A stretch of 64,000 nucleotides of DNA from Hyaloperonospora brassicae (Eukaryota > Oomycota > Peronosporomycetes > Peronosporales > Peronosporaceae), in assembly GCA_947650285.1 (NCBI GenBank), contig CANTFL010000090.1, positions 1,269,094 to 1,333,093 of the forward strand. Direction: 5' to 3'. Both the position numbers and the translations under genes were made by a program. This document shows, one piece after another, positions 54,543 through 64,000 of this stretch. The notes beneath the pieces were generated by a model. It was not told the DNA's origin. It did not search any database and was given only the letters and a program-made list of their open reading frames with translations. The stretch's first letter is position 1. Every line of letters begins with the position of its first letter.

Positions 54543-54797
54543 TGACACACCCGTGGCTTGCAGAGGGGTGATCGGTCCGCGAGCCTTGCTTGAGAGGGTC
54601 TTGCGGAGTCAAAGGTAAAATTGAGAGTGTATTCAATACCATGTTAGCCTACCGTGCCTACCTGAATGCTTCATCTAATTTCATCTATCCATCGACCATC
54701 CATCAATCAATCCATCCGATTGTTCTTCACTTAGTCGTAGCTTGTTCGTGGAGTAGGATCCATCCATCATTAACCAGTGTAGGAGGCAGTTATGTCA
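54543..54797 (-). repeat. Extra single LTR of element C
   Basis: 255 bp, TGACACACCC to GTTATGTCA, almost identical to C's own LTRs. It lies between X1 and X2 with no internal region. Confidence 0.88.
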
Positions 54798-54798
54798 T

Positions 54799-55089
54799 AA
54801 AGAAGATGCGATGCAAGCGGCTATGCAAAGAGACAAGTCGAGCTCGTGAAAAACAGAATAGTTGTGACAAATCGCACAGATGGCGCCAGGTAACACTGTA
54901 GAGCAGGCCCATTGTAGTCTCTGGACATAGCTCTGATAAGCACAGGAGATTGTCATTGCATATACTTACATGCGCGACGTGATAAAGTATAGCGTCGACA
55001 CGCACCTACTTTATGTTCCCAAACAAGCGATCTCTCGATTCGATCACGTAACGCTTGCATCATCCCGCTTCAAAGGTTTCCTGAAGCGC
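54799..55089. repeat. 291-bp host segment, copy X2
   Basis: Same 291 bp as X1 and X3, bounded by LTR on both sides. Confidence 0.88.
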
Positions 55090-55344
55090 TGACACACCCG
55101 TGGCTTGCAGAGGGGTGATCGGTCCGCGAGCCTTGCTTGAGAGGGTCTTGCGGAGTCAAAGGTAAAATTGAGAGTGTATTCAATACCATGTTAGCCTACC
55201 GTGCCTACCTGAATGCTTCATCTAATTTCATCTATCCATCGACCATCCATCAATCAATCCATCCGATTGTTCTTCGCTTAGTCGTAGCTTGGTCGTGGAG
55301 TAGGATCCATCCATCATTAACCAGTGTAGGAGGCAGTTATGTCA

Positions 55345-55357
55345 TACTCCCCCCATG
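55345..55357 (-). promoter_or_regulatory. Element C polypurine tract
   Basis: Minus-strand CATGGGGGGAGTA directly before the 3' LTR. Confidence 0.65.
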
Positions 55358-55368
55358 AAGCAATCACA

Positions 55369-56184
55369 CTAGCACGGGAAGATGCGAAGAATTGATAGCC
55401 GTTGCGTCGTCGCGCCCTTGTCAATAGTGACGGTTCCATTTTCATGCACAATGCTAATGGGGTACGGTCCATCTGCCACTTTTGTAGTCTTTGCGCGAAA
55501 CTGTTTAGGTCTTCGAATCATTATGTGGTCGCCGGGATGGTAAAAGTGCACGAGCCGTTTGGTATTTTCACGTGTGTTGTCAGCTAGGATAGCCCGAAAC
55601 CGCCGTTTTGACAGGTAACTCCAATTTGCTTCGTGCAGTTGGCGTGAAATCATGTCTTGTCCAAAAATGAGTTGTCCCGGAGATGCATTGAGTATGCTAT
55701 GATAGCTCGCACGCACTGCAAAAGCGGCGTAATGAATGACCTTCTTCCAATCTACGCCTGTGTGACAACGGATGACGTTCAATAGCTCCAGATGAACACG
55801 CTCACAGATCGCATTCGCTTGCGGATTCTTTGCTGTGATTGGCTTTGATTTCAGGCCGTAACTGCGCAGTAATTCCTGGAATTCTTCTCCTGTAAACTCC
55901 AACCCTTGGTCATGGACAACTTGTCGTGGACGCGGATAGCGGCAAAGCCACTCACGATCAAAACTTTCAGCCGTCGTCAGCGATTCTCTATTTGGCTGTA
56001 CAGCAGCTTCCAGCCACCGAGTAGCTTGATCAATCATAGTTATCCCGTAATAGCCGCCGTCGTATGGTCCGATAAGATCAACGTGTACAATATCGAATGG
56101 GTTGACGGTTCTATTGGTCCGTGGTGGTAGAAGTCCGTAGGCTTGTTTCCCCCGTGTAATTTCGAGCGCTTGCACTTGATGCAT
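55369..56184 (-). pseudogene. Element C integrase core and C-terminus (out-of-frame end of pol)
   Basis: 271 residues in a different frame from the upstream gag-pol. It holds the DDE core: FDIVHVDLIGPY, VVHDQGLEFTG and AICERVH, then a basic C-terminal part (FYHPGDHIMIRRPKQF). It overlaps the end of the gag-pol frame by about 145 bp. The join lies near a run of five G (around 56147-56152), so a single indel there explains the break. A programmed shift is possible but unusual at this place in gypsy elements. Confidence 0.8.
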
Positions 56185-59100
56185 TTGCGAACAAACTTGT
56201 CGATCGTTGTTTCCATGTGCGGCCAGTAGAAGGTACTTTGCATCGTTTTATGTTGTCGATGACTTGCTGGATGGCCGAGATTTATGTGGTACCAGTCGAT
56301 CAAGTCATCACGAAGACTGTCAGGGACGATTACTCGGTGTTTGTAACCAACCATGGTACATCCCAAGAGAACCTGGAGCTGATAGTCTGGGTTATTGGTA
56401 CCGGCTAGACATGCTGCTTTGATCGATGCGATCATTTCATCGTTCTCTTGGTGCTGGAAGATCACTGGACCATGCATTACGCACTCTGGTGTCGTATTTA
56501 GCGTGTAGACTTCGTCGTTAATTGATGGACCTTCACTGGTCGCAAATCGCATGCGTGAGAAAGCATCTGCTCCGATGTTCTTCTCCCCTTGAATATTGGT
56601 CATTGTCAGGCGATACTCAGAGAGGAGTAACTTCCATCGTTTCACTCGTAGACTTTTCTCATTGGGGTAGATCAAGTTTTTGTGATCCGTATGGACCACG
56701 ACGGGAAATCCGAGGAGAATCGTTCGGTATTCGCGTAACAGCTCAACGATCGAAAGGAGCTCCAGCTCCATGGTGGTATAGTTGATCTGGTGCTTGGTGA
56801 GACTGCGCGAGTAACATGCCAGAATCTTGTTGCCTTGCATTATCAGTCCACCGATCTGAGTTCCGCTAGCATCCGCGTAGACATGAAACGGCTCCTTAAA
56901 GTTAGGGAACGCTAACAGGACGGCCTCTGCAAACGCACGCTTGATGTCGTGAAAGGCCTTCGTATCGCTGGGTAGCCATGTAAAGGGTACCTTGGCGCTT
57001 GTAAACCGATATAGCGGCTTGCATACGGTTGTCTTGTTCGGAATCATGTCGCGGTAGTAGTTGATCATGCCTAAGAAACGTCGAAGCTCTTTTCGGTTGC
57101 GTGGCACTGCGATCTTCTGAATGGCCTGGGTTTTCTTTTCTTGAGGCTTCATTCCATCGGCCGATAGCGTAAAACCAAGGTAATCAACCTCCTTGCACCA
57201 AATATGGCACTTTCTTCCATTCAGAGAAACGCCGTAGGTCTGCAGTCGTTCGAAGAGGATGCGCAAATGAGAGAGATGGTCTTCGTCTGTACTGGAAAAT
57301 ACTAGCAGGTCATCCAGATACACCACGATGAACGGCAGGTCACCAAAGATACAATCCATGCACGCTTGGTATTCATCTGGGGCTGTCGATATACCCATCG
57401 GTAGTCGCTTGTACTGGTATTTGCCGAATGGCAAACAAAAAGCTGTCAATGGGCGGCTTGTTCGAGCTAGTCGTCGGGCATAGTATCCATGGTTTGCGTC
57501 GAACGTTGAAAGACAACTTGCGTTGGACAAGCGCATAAGGATTTCTCTAATGCGCGGGACGTAGTATGGGCTCCTTCGTAGATACTTGCTAAGCCCACGA
57601 TAGTCGTTAAGCAGACGCAGTGAACCATCTGGCTTGCAGACGAAAAACGCGGGTGATGCCATCTCCGCGTCATAAATTTGCTCTAGAACGTCAGCATTGA
57701 TAAGCTGCTGAATGGTCTCCTTGGCTTTGCTTTCCTGGCTGCGCGCGATGGGATACGCCTTTGCATGAACGGGCTTGTAATCCGGTTGGATAGGCAGCTC
57801 GTAGTCCGGAAAGCGCATTCGTCCAAGATGTCCGTCGTAAAGCCTTTTGTACTCGACTAGCAATACCAAGCATTTAGTCTTCATGTTGGGGTCAAGATGA
57901 TGAGGCAGGAAAGTCTCTGGCTGGACTCCTGTTGTGGGTGTTTCCTTCCATTCGTCTTGAAACTCGAGATCTTCGTTGTCCACCTTGGGTCTTTTCGCTT
58001 TCTCTTGCCCTGTGTTCAGCCGGAGCAAGCAGTCGTCCCATTGCACCAACCTGTCTTTGAAGTTCAAAACCAGTCCTAGTGCATTCATGACATCTCTTCC
58101 AATAACCATGTTATCGCTGCTCGATTTAATCACTTCAAATTGGTGTGTGACGATTGTGTCTGGCTTTAGTTGTGGGAAGAAGAATTGTGTCACCACCTTT
58201 CCATTGCTTGGTACTGCGCCGCGCATAGTGTCAAAGATAGTGGGTGATGTCGTAACATTCTGTCGACCCAGCTTCACAATACCAGCAAGTGTCGCACCAT
58301 TGACAATACTCTTAGATGCTCCACTGTCGAGCAGAGCTTCGATAGCATCTTGATTGCGATGCAGCTTGACCATGATGCGTAATGGTGCACTGGTGACAGT
58401 TCTGTCCTTTTCCACTAAACCAACGAACTTGAGCTCTTGCTCTTGCCCTGCCGCATCCGATTCTGACTCCGATTCGGAGTCAAGGTTATCTCTTCTTGAG
58501 ATGCGGGGGTACTTCGGGTTTAGTGTGCGATGTTTGTGCGACCGTGCTTCGTGTTTCTTGTTCTCCTCCGATTGCTTTTTTTCCAAAGTATAACAGTCAC
58601 TCGTATTGTGCGAAGCTGTCTTGTGGAACGAACACCAAGTGTCACGTTTGTGATGGTTGTCTCCTCGACTGCGTGCCTTTTCCTTAGGCTCTTCTCGCCG
58701 GTTCTTCTGTACTTCCCGTTGCCCGTGTACTCTGCGCTGATTCTTTCTCTGCATGTTGCTGTACTCTTTAGTGTTTGGTTTCTTGTCACGGGTGATCAGC
58801 TGTCGCTCGTCTTTTTCGAGCCGGGTGAAATAAAGGACAAGTTCATTGAGGTGGTCGAATACGACTCCTGCTGCAGACAACTTCTCTTGCCATGCTCGGG
58901 GCATTCCGCGCTTGAAGTAGCGATATTGCTGAACCTCCGGAATTTCTTCAGCATTATGTGGCAGCTCAGCAAACAACCGAATGTTTTCTCTGAGTCGCTG
59001 CGAGAATTTAAGCACAGTCTCATCTCGTCGTTTCACCATTGGCCACAGTTCGTTGTCCAAGTCTTCATTGTAGTCGTGCGGGAAAGATAGTAATCCCACA

Positions 59101-59399
59101 TCCGTAAAGAACTGTTCAAAATTCCTTCCGTGCTCAACTGCGTCTTGAGCTATCACTTCGACTTCCGTTGCGAGGTCGCCGTCAATAAGCGCGACCATGT
59201 TATGTGCCTTCTGCTCATCGGTCCACTGCTTCTTTCGGGCGAGGCGACGAAATTGGTTGCTCCAGCGAAGCCACTCACGTGGGGATCCTCCTGCGAACTT
59301 CTTGATCTTGATTGTCGCCGTATCGGCGGGGAAGTCGGCACTTGCGGGTGTTATCACCATGGTGTAGGTGACGTACTCGTCTTCATCTTGGCGTCCCAT
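56040..59399 (-). CDS. Element C gag-pol polyprotein (to integrase N-terminus)
   Basis: 1119 residues from ATG 59399. Order: gag (FAGGSPREWLRWSNQFRRLA), a CHHC-type knuckle CSFHKTASHNTSDC, protease ALLDSGASKSIVNG, RT with SLRLLNDYRGLSKYLRRSPY and an intact YLDDLLVF box, RNase H (VYADASGTQIGG, MELELLSIVELL, VVHTDHKNL), and the integrase zinc region (HINLGHPASHRQH and CIKCKRSK). The frame then leaves integrase and ends in noise. Gag and pol share one frame without a stop, unlike most gypsy elements. All catalytic boxes up to integrase look intact, which fits recent activity. Confidence 0.9.
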   Translation of the reverse strand: MGRQDEDEYVTYTMVITPASADFPADTATIKIKKFAGGSPREWLRWSNQFRRLARKKQWTDEQKAHNMVALIDGDLATEVEVIAQDAVEHGRNFEQFFTDVGLLSFPHDYNEDLDNELWPMVKRRDETVLKFSQRLRENIRLFAELPHNAEEIPEVQQYRYFKRGMPRAWQEKLSAAGVVFDHLNELVLYFTRLEKDERQLITRDKKPNTKEYSNMQRKNQRRVHGQREVQKNRREEPKEKARSRGDNHHKRDTWCSFHKTASHNTSDCYTLEKKQSEENKKHEARSHKHRTLNPKYPRISRRDNLDSESESESDAAGQEQELKFVGLVEKDRTVTSAPLRIMVKLHRNQDAIEALLDSGASKSIVNGATLAGIVKLGRQNVTTSPTIFDTMRGAVPSNGKVVTQFFFPQLKPDTIVTHQFEVIKSSSDNMVIGRDVMNALGLVLNFKDRLVQWDDCLLRLNTGQEKAKRPKVDNEDLEFQDEWKETPTTGVQPETFLPHHLDPNMKTKCLVLLVEYKRLYDGHLGRMRFPDYELPIQPDYKPVHAKAYPIARSQESKAKETIQQLINADVLEQIYDAEMASPAFFVCKPDGSLRLLNDYRGLSKYLRRSPYYVPRIREILMRLSNASCLSTFDANHGYYARRLARTSRPLTAFCLPFGKYQYKRLPMGISTAPDEYQACMDCIFGDLPFIVVYLDDLLVFSSTDEDHLSHLRILFERLQTYGVSLNGRKCHIWCKEVDYLGFTLSADGMKPQEKKTQAIQKIAVPRNRKELRRFLGMINYYRDMIPNKTTVCKPLYRFTSAKVPFTWLPSDTKAFHDIKRAFAEAVLLAFPNFKEPFHVYADASGTQIGGLIMQGNKILACYSRSLTKHQINYTTMELELLSIVELLREYRTILLGFPVVVHTDHKNLIYPNEKSLRVKRWKLLLSEYRLTMTNIQGEKNIGADAFSRMRFATSEGPSINDEVYTLNTTPECVMHGPVIFQHQENDEMIASIKAACLAGTNNPDYQLQVLLGCTMVGYKHRVIVPDSLRDDLIDWYHINLGHPASHRQHKTMQSTFYWPHMETTIDKFVRKCIKCKRSKLHGGNKPTDFYHHGPIEPSTHSILYTLILSDHTTAAITG

Positions 59400-59453
59400 G
59401 CTGTTGACACCTTGTTTCCTTCTCCGATCTTGCACAGATTTGATATATCAAAA

Positions 59454-59708
59454 TGACACACCCGTGGCTTGCAGAGGGGTGATCGGTCCGCAAGCCTTGC
59501 TTGAGAGGGTCTTGCGGAGTCAAAGGTAAAATTGAGAGTGTATTCAATACCATGTTAGCCTACCGTGCCTACCTGAATGCTTCATCTAATTTCATCTATC
59601 CATCGACCATCCATCAATCAATCCATCCGATTGTTCTTCACTTAGTCGTAGCTTGTTCGTGGAGTAGGATCCATCCATCATTAACCAGTGTAGGAGGCAG
59701 TTATGTCA
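59454..59708 (-). repeat. Element C 5' LTR
   Basis: 255 bp, differing by one base from the extra LTR at 54543 and by about three from the 3' LTR at 55090. Confidence 0.88.
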
Positions 59709-59709
59709 T

Positions 59710-60000
59710 AAAGAAGATGCGATGCAAGCGGCTATGCAAAGAGACAAGTCGAGCTCGTGAAAAACAGAATAGTTGTGACAAATCGCACAGATGGCGCCAG
59801 GTAACACTGTAGAGCAGGCCCATTGTAGTCTCTGGACATAGCTCTGATAAGCACAGGAGATTGTCATTGCATATACTTACATGCGCGACGTGATAAAGTA
59901 TAGCGTCGACACGCACCTAATTTATGTTCCCAAACAAGCGATCTCTCGATTCGATCACATAACGCTTGCATCATCCCGCTTCAAAGGTTTCCTGAAGCGC
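59710..60000. repeat. 291-bp host segment, copy X3
   Basis: Left end cut by the element C LTR; right end continuous with the unit 1 host order (AGCCCAAGCATG follows). Confidence 0.88.
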
Positions 60001-60218
60001 AGCCCAAGCATGTCGTTCAGATCGCTGAAATCATGGCACATTCGCATCAAGCTGCTCGATAACCAGGCCGGACTTGGTCCGTGTACACACAACACTTGCT
60101 TCCATCCATGCGGTCTCATCATCAACAGCTAATGGAAAAATAACTGACTGCCGGTGGATGCTCATAAGGTGTTGGCAATATCGCTCGTCCACTTGTCAGG
60201 CATAATCTCGATGGTCGA

Positions 60219-60683
60219 TGTAACGGGGTGAGCCCGTTACATAAAAATTGATACGAATGTATCGATTTTCGAATATTATCTATTTAGATAACATTCAATC
60301 AACATTACTCAAAAAGAGTTGATGTTTGCAGAATCTTACCCCCGAGGGTAATATTCGTGGCTACCCCACTTCTTGGTTGCTGTAGACGCTACATCAACCA
60401 AATTAACCACCAATCGCTGCTGGGAGTGCGCAATTGATGGTGAGCAAGAAACCCACATAGGAGATTGCAGTTTAAAATAGTTGGATCAAGACAAATATGG
60501 CTTATTATAGAAACACAACTATATCAAATACAGTCCTACTTTTCCCTCAGACAGAGCGTTCGGGTTCGGTCTACTTCCCCGCACTTCCTCACACCACTTG
60601 TACGTGACGTTGAGATTACACATCCTTTTGTTCGGTTTACACAAGGTATTACCAATCATCTGGCAAGAGCGTGCCTCGTTACA
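60219..60683 (+). repeat. Solo LTR of the element-A family, copy 2
   Basis: Counterpart of 32144-32608 with the same flanking GTCGA, so it was present before duplication. Confidence 0.85.
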
Positions 60684-60744
60684 GTCGACGGAAGCACCAA
60701 AAAATGTCATACTCCGAGTCTTTACGGTCAAATTAAGGCGTACC

Positions 60745-63700
60745 TGTAACGGGGCACGCTCTTATGAGATGAATGGCAAGAGCTTGTATGAACTGAACAC
60801 AAGACTGCGTACTCACGTCGTCAATTACACGTGGCGAGGAAGCGCAACCGAAGCAAACAGAAACTGAAAGCTCTGTCTAAGGGAAAAGTAGAACTGTTTA
60901 TTTAATATAGTTATAACGTTCAAAGACCATCTTTATCTTGATCTAACTATCTTAAATTACAATCTCCTATGTAGGTTTCTTGCTCACCACCCATTTGGCG
61001 CGTCCAGCAGCGATTTGTGGTTAGTTTATTTGATGCACTGTGTAAATTAATCGATAAGTAGAGTACCGAATATTACCCTTGGGGTAAGATAATGCCAACA
61101 TTACCTCTTTTCGAGTAATGTCAATTGAACATTATCTAAAAAGATAATATTCAAAAATCGATACATTCGTATCAACTTTTATGTAACGGGCTCACCCCGT
61201 TACATCACCTTCCCTTAACTATCAGTCACTCAAGTGAGTGAGAAGATTGTTTGGTGACAGAGTAACCACTGTTTGGTCGCTTTGTGGGAAAGGGAGCACT
61301 TGTTTGTTCTGACCAACTCATCCCAGCTTTTCAGCTCATGACGAGTTCGTTCATTCTCTGGGCGAAAAAGACCGCAGCTGGAGCGGCTGCAAGGATCCGT
61401 GTATCCGGAGAGCAAGCAGTCCAAGACTCGTCAGCAGGTATCTCATCGCCTGCTGCGGTTGATAAGCATCCGGCAACACCCAATGTTGTAGGTGCAAGTC
61501 GTCAATCACGTACAGCTTCTTCATACTCAGCCAGAACTGCGTATGGCAGTCGCATGGACGTCGACTTTGAAATAGAGGTGGTCTATTCGGGCGCGTCGGA
61601 CCTCCCGTCCGACTCGAAGTCTCCTGCAAAGCCCGGTCGTAAGGCTGTGGGTGCGGGCCCGACGACTGCTGTCCTCCTGGTAGTCTCGACAAGAATCTAC
61701 GCCATGGAATATTCGGCTCATCCGACGAGTATGAGTACTCGTCGCGGGGATTGAACCGATCGCGCTCGCATTCATTTGATGCGAGTGCGCATCATGAGTA
61801 CGTTAGTTATCGTGATGATGTCAATGGCTCTTCACGGAGTCATTGAAGCCATAGCAATCCCAGTGATTGTGGCGATTGCAGCGCCATCATTTATGTCGGA
61901 TATGCGCAAGAGGAGAAAGATTGCAACGTGTTACGATCTACTCCTCACAAATAAACCATGGATACCTGTTCAGCGCAATCTGAGGCAGTGGTATGGCTAT
62001 GCCACTGGTAATTATCGGACCCCGCTCTTCGATTCGTCAAGACTCCATGGTCGTGATGTCAGTGCGAGTGATTATCGCACTGAACATGAGTATTACATCG
62101 ATATCTGTTTCAGACATCGATGATTTTTACGGCAACCGAAACCAAGACAAAGTTTCGTTGGTGCAGACGTGGAACCTTGTTCATCGGCAACGTTGAGAAT
62201 GTTGGCCGTGACGCTTGGCTGAACAAACTTATTGCATCTCGCAATAGGTTTGAGCAGAAGCCGCCAACCGGTGTTTGGTTTAAATTCTACCGGTTATCTC
62301 GAGAGGCAAGTTTACCTTGCCTCTCGTGGAGAGAGAACTGTCAGAGTGTGTTGACAACTCAGTTCGCGCCCCTAGGGAGGCGTCTTCCCTAATCAACCCT
62401 ACTGAAGGAAGCGCATCTCGGCTAAAATGTACAACGAGATTGAGAGCTTGCAATGCCTTTACGAACGCGCTGGGAGTTCGTTCGACGATGGCCTTCCATT
62501 GAAAAGGGTGCGTCTCGTCGTAATTCTAGACGAGACCGGGGACATCAACCATCAGCTGAGCGCGGGGCTCCCAGCTGTTCCGAGAGGTTGGATACCCCCG
62601 CCACTGCACGAGGTAAGTCGTCCTTGATCCTGAATCGTCATGGTGGTTCAAGATACGCTTCACAAGGAAGTGTTAAACACCGTGTCAGTCCACTAAATAA
62701 TGTGGTGGAGGAGGAAAACCCTCCTCCAAGTCTTTGAGCTCGGCATCTCAGCCAACTTGAGATGGAACGCGCAATTGCTGAATTGCTCGAGGGTTTAGAG
62801 CACGAGAGTGATAGAATCTATGCTCTGACCGATCCTTTGCGATAAAACCTCACGGATCGTGAGGATGATCGTGCGAACGATCGTGCCGATTAATCCTTCG
62901 CACAGCTTCATGTCGAGCGGGATGTTAGTTCCCTCGTTGGCAAGCTGGCGACAGCTCGCAGGGGGATCTCTCAGTTGAATGTAGAGTTTCCTCATTCCGC
63001 ATTCATACTGATCGTCTGGAGCGCGAACGAAAGAACCTGATGAAGTTTATTGAGCGTGGGGGCTATCTTACAGATTCTTGAGCGTGGGGCTATCTTCATC
63101 GTTGGAAGTGGCCTCGTACTGAAAGTACGGGCGGAGGCAGCCCACGTAAAATGTGGGATGCGTACGTATACTACGTGGCAGTTTGATCTTGTATGCGTGC
63201 CTTGTCGGCGCAGCACACGAAAGGGGCCGATGTGCTTGGGCAGTAGTTTACTGCTGCCCACATTGGTCATTACGTGTCTACGTAGGTTTATCGTAGATAG
63301 TAGCAGGAATACGTCACCTTCGACAAACAAATGTATATTTGCTTTTCCATTCTTGCCATCGTTCCGTTTCTGACGGTCCACCGCGTAAGCGATAGAATCC
63401 TGTACGAAACGGACCACTGCTTCACGAGCCAGCACAAATCCTTCTGCTGACTCGGCATTCTTTTGTTTGGTTCGCCGTGTGCGAACTGCAGAAAGAGTCC
63501 TTTCCTCTTTCTGTTCATCAGCGTGGACGTCGTCATCCTCGCTGAATAGCCGTTGGCGATGATGAAAATACCAGCATCGTCATCATCATCCGACTCAATA
63601 ATAGCTTCATCGATATTATTGAATCAGATGGTCTTCTTCTTAGATGTCGACCTGATCGACATCGGCATCATACGTGACGACATTAGCGTCGACACGTGAT

Positions 63701-64000
63701 CAGCAAGAGCCAGAATGCTTTTTGCTCGATCAAGTCCCTCTCCCCATATCCAAGAGTCACACTCTAAGAGGGTGGGTAGACGTGGATGGCGTTAGCAATT
63801 CACGAAGAATGGTGTGTGCTGTGTTGAAGCATGCACCGAATTATTGATGGCAAATTCTACCAGCGGTAGGAATTTGCCCCAACTCGAGATCGAGGGGACG
63901 TATCCTCGAGGGATCTCGTTAAGAACACGGTTTGCGCTTTCCGTCTGACCATCGGTTTCAGGATGGTCACAGGTTGACGTCTTCGAACGCGTTCCGAGCG
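60745..64000 (-). mobile_element. Element A, copy 2 (partial, window edge)
   Basis: 3' LTR 60745-61204, polypurine tract, antisense frame, chromodomain region (about 62500-62665), integrase C-terminal piece (63435-62992) and the start of the integrase core at the right edge. It is closely similar to 32670-35920. Its far end and any nested insert lie outside the window. Confidence 0.85.
61284..62392 (+). pseudogene. Antisense reading frame in element A, copy 2
   Basis: The first frame here is longer than in copy 1: the TAG of copy 1 is AAG, so it stays open to 61754 (156 residues). The later protein-like pieces (KRRKIATCYDLLL, ENVGRDAWLNKL) are present in other frames. No family recognised. 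Confidence 0.4.

Larger units (their letters stand above)
55090..59708 (-). mobile_element. Compact Ty3/gypsy element C
   Basis: A 4619-bp element with 255-bp LTRs (55090-55344 and 59454-59708) differing at about three positions, hence young. A purine tract (minus CATGGGGGGAGTA) abuts the left, 3' LTR. Gag and pol share one long frame, with no chromodomain. It is absent from unit 1, so it entered after or around the duplication. No short target duplication is seen; both flanks are copies of the 291-bp segment. Confidence 0.9.
48198..64000. repeat. Tandem duplication, unit 2 (runs off the window)
   Basis: It repeats unit 1 in order: short frames, effector, CDC16 remnant, host flank, solo LTR, element A. 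Base 64000 corresponds to about 35920 of unit 1. Unit-specific additions are the solo LTR at 48362, the SINE at 50090 and element C with its extra LTR and 291-bp repeats. Confidence 0.88.

Noticed and set aside
54590..54901. Coding frame across LTR and host segment (repeated at 59501)
   Set aside because: It only spans the LTR/host junction and has no homology or start context.

Overview
The window looks like nuclear DNA of a plant-pathogenic oomycete (Peronosporales: Phytophthora or a downy mildew; species not resolved). The evidence is a GPCR fused to an inositol-polyphosphate 4-phosphatase, secreted proteins with RxLR/EER-type motifs, short GT-AG introns in compact genes, oomycete-like initiator motifs (TCAYTT), and Ty3/gypsy chromovirus remnants. 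Gene models with introns were joined by hand from conserved protein reading and GT-AG borders.

Left part (1-15.4 kb) is gene-rich housekeeping DNA: EMC4 (+, four exons), a 1855-aa GPCR-INPP4 protein (-), a legumain-type C13 protease (+), a small ankyrin-repeat protein (-, four exons) and a SulP anion transporter with STAS and cyclic-nucleotide-binding domains (-). From 15.4 to 26.2 kb genes are sparse: a small RxLR-EER effector candidate (18.9-19.3 kb, -) and a six-exon PTEN-type lipid phosphatase (24.1-25.6 kb, +). The GPCR-phosphatase and PTEN both act on phosphoinositides, but they are not adjacent and no shared regulation is visible.

Right part (26.2-64 kb) is repeat-driven. A segment of about 22 kb is followed directly by a second copy of itself (26181-48197, then 48198 to the window end). 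Each unit carries an identical 238-aa RxLR-like effector with internal repeats, a decayed CDC16/APC6 gene with the same frameshifts, a solo LTR, and a gypsy chromovirus 'A'. The second A copy runs off the window. Unit 1 has another gypsy element, 'B', nested inside A with a 5-bp target duplication. Unit 2 has acquired a tRNA-derived SINE 79-95 bp upstream of the effector start, a solo LTR with 5-bp target duplication, and a young compact gypsy element 'C' whose insertion zone shows a 291-bp host segment repeated three times.

Most notable are the tandem effector duplication with promoter-proximal divergence (SINE, 29-bp repeat number), the odd 291-bp/LTR arrangement around element C, antisense reading frames between chromodomain and 3' LTR in both A and B, and residue changes in conserved catalytic motifs of the legumain and PTEN proteins.
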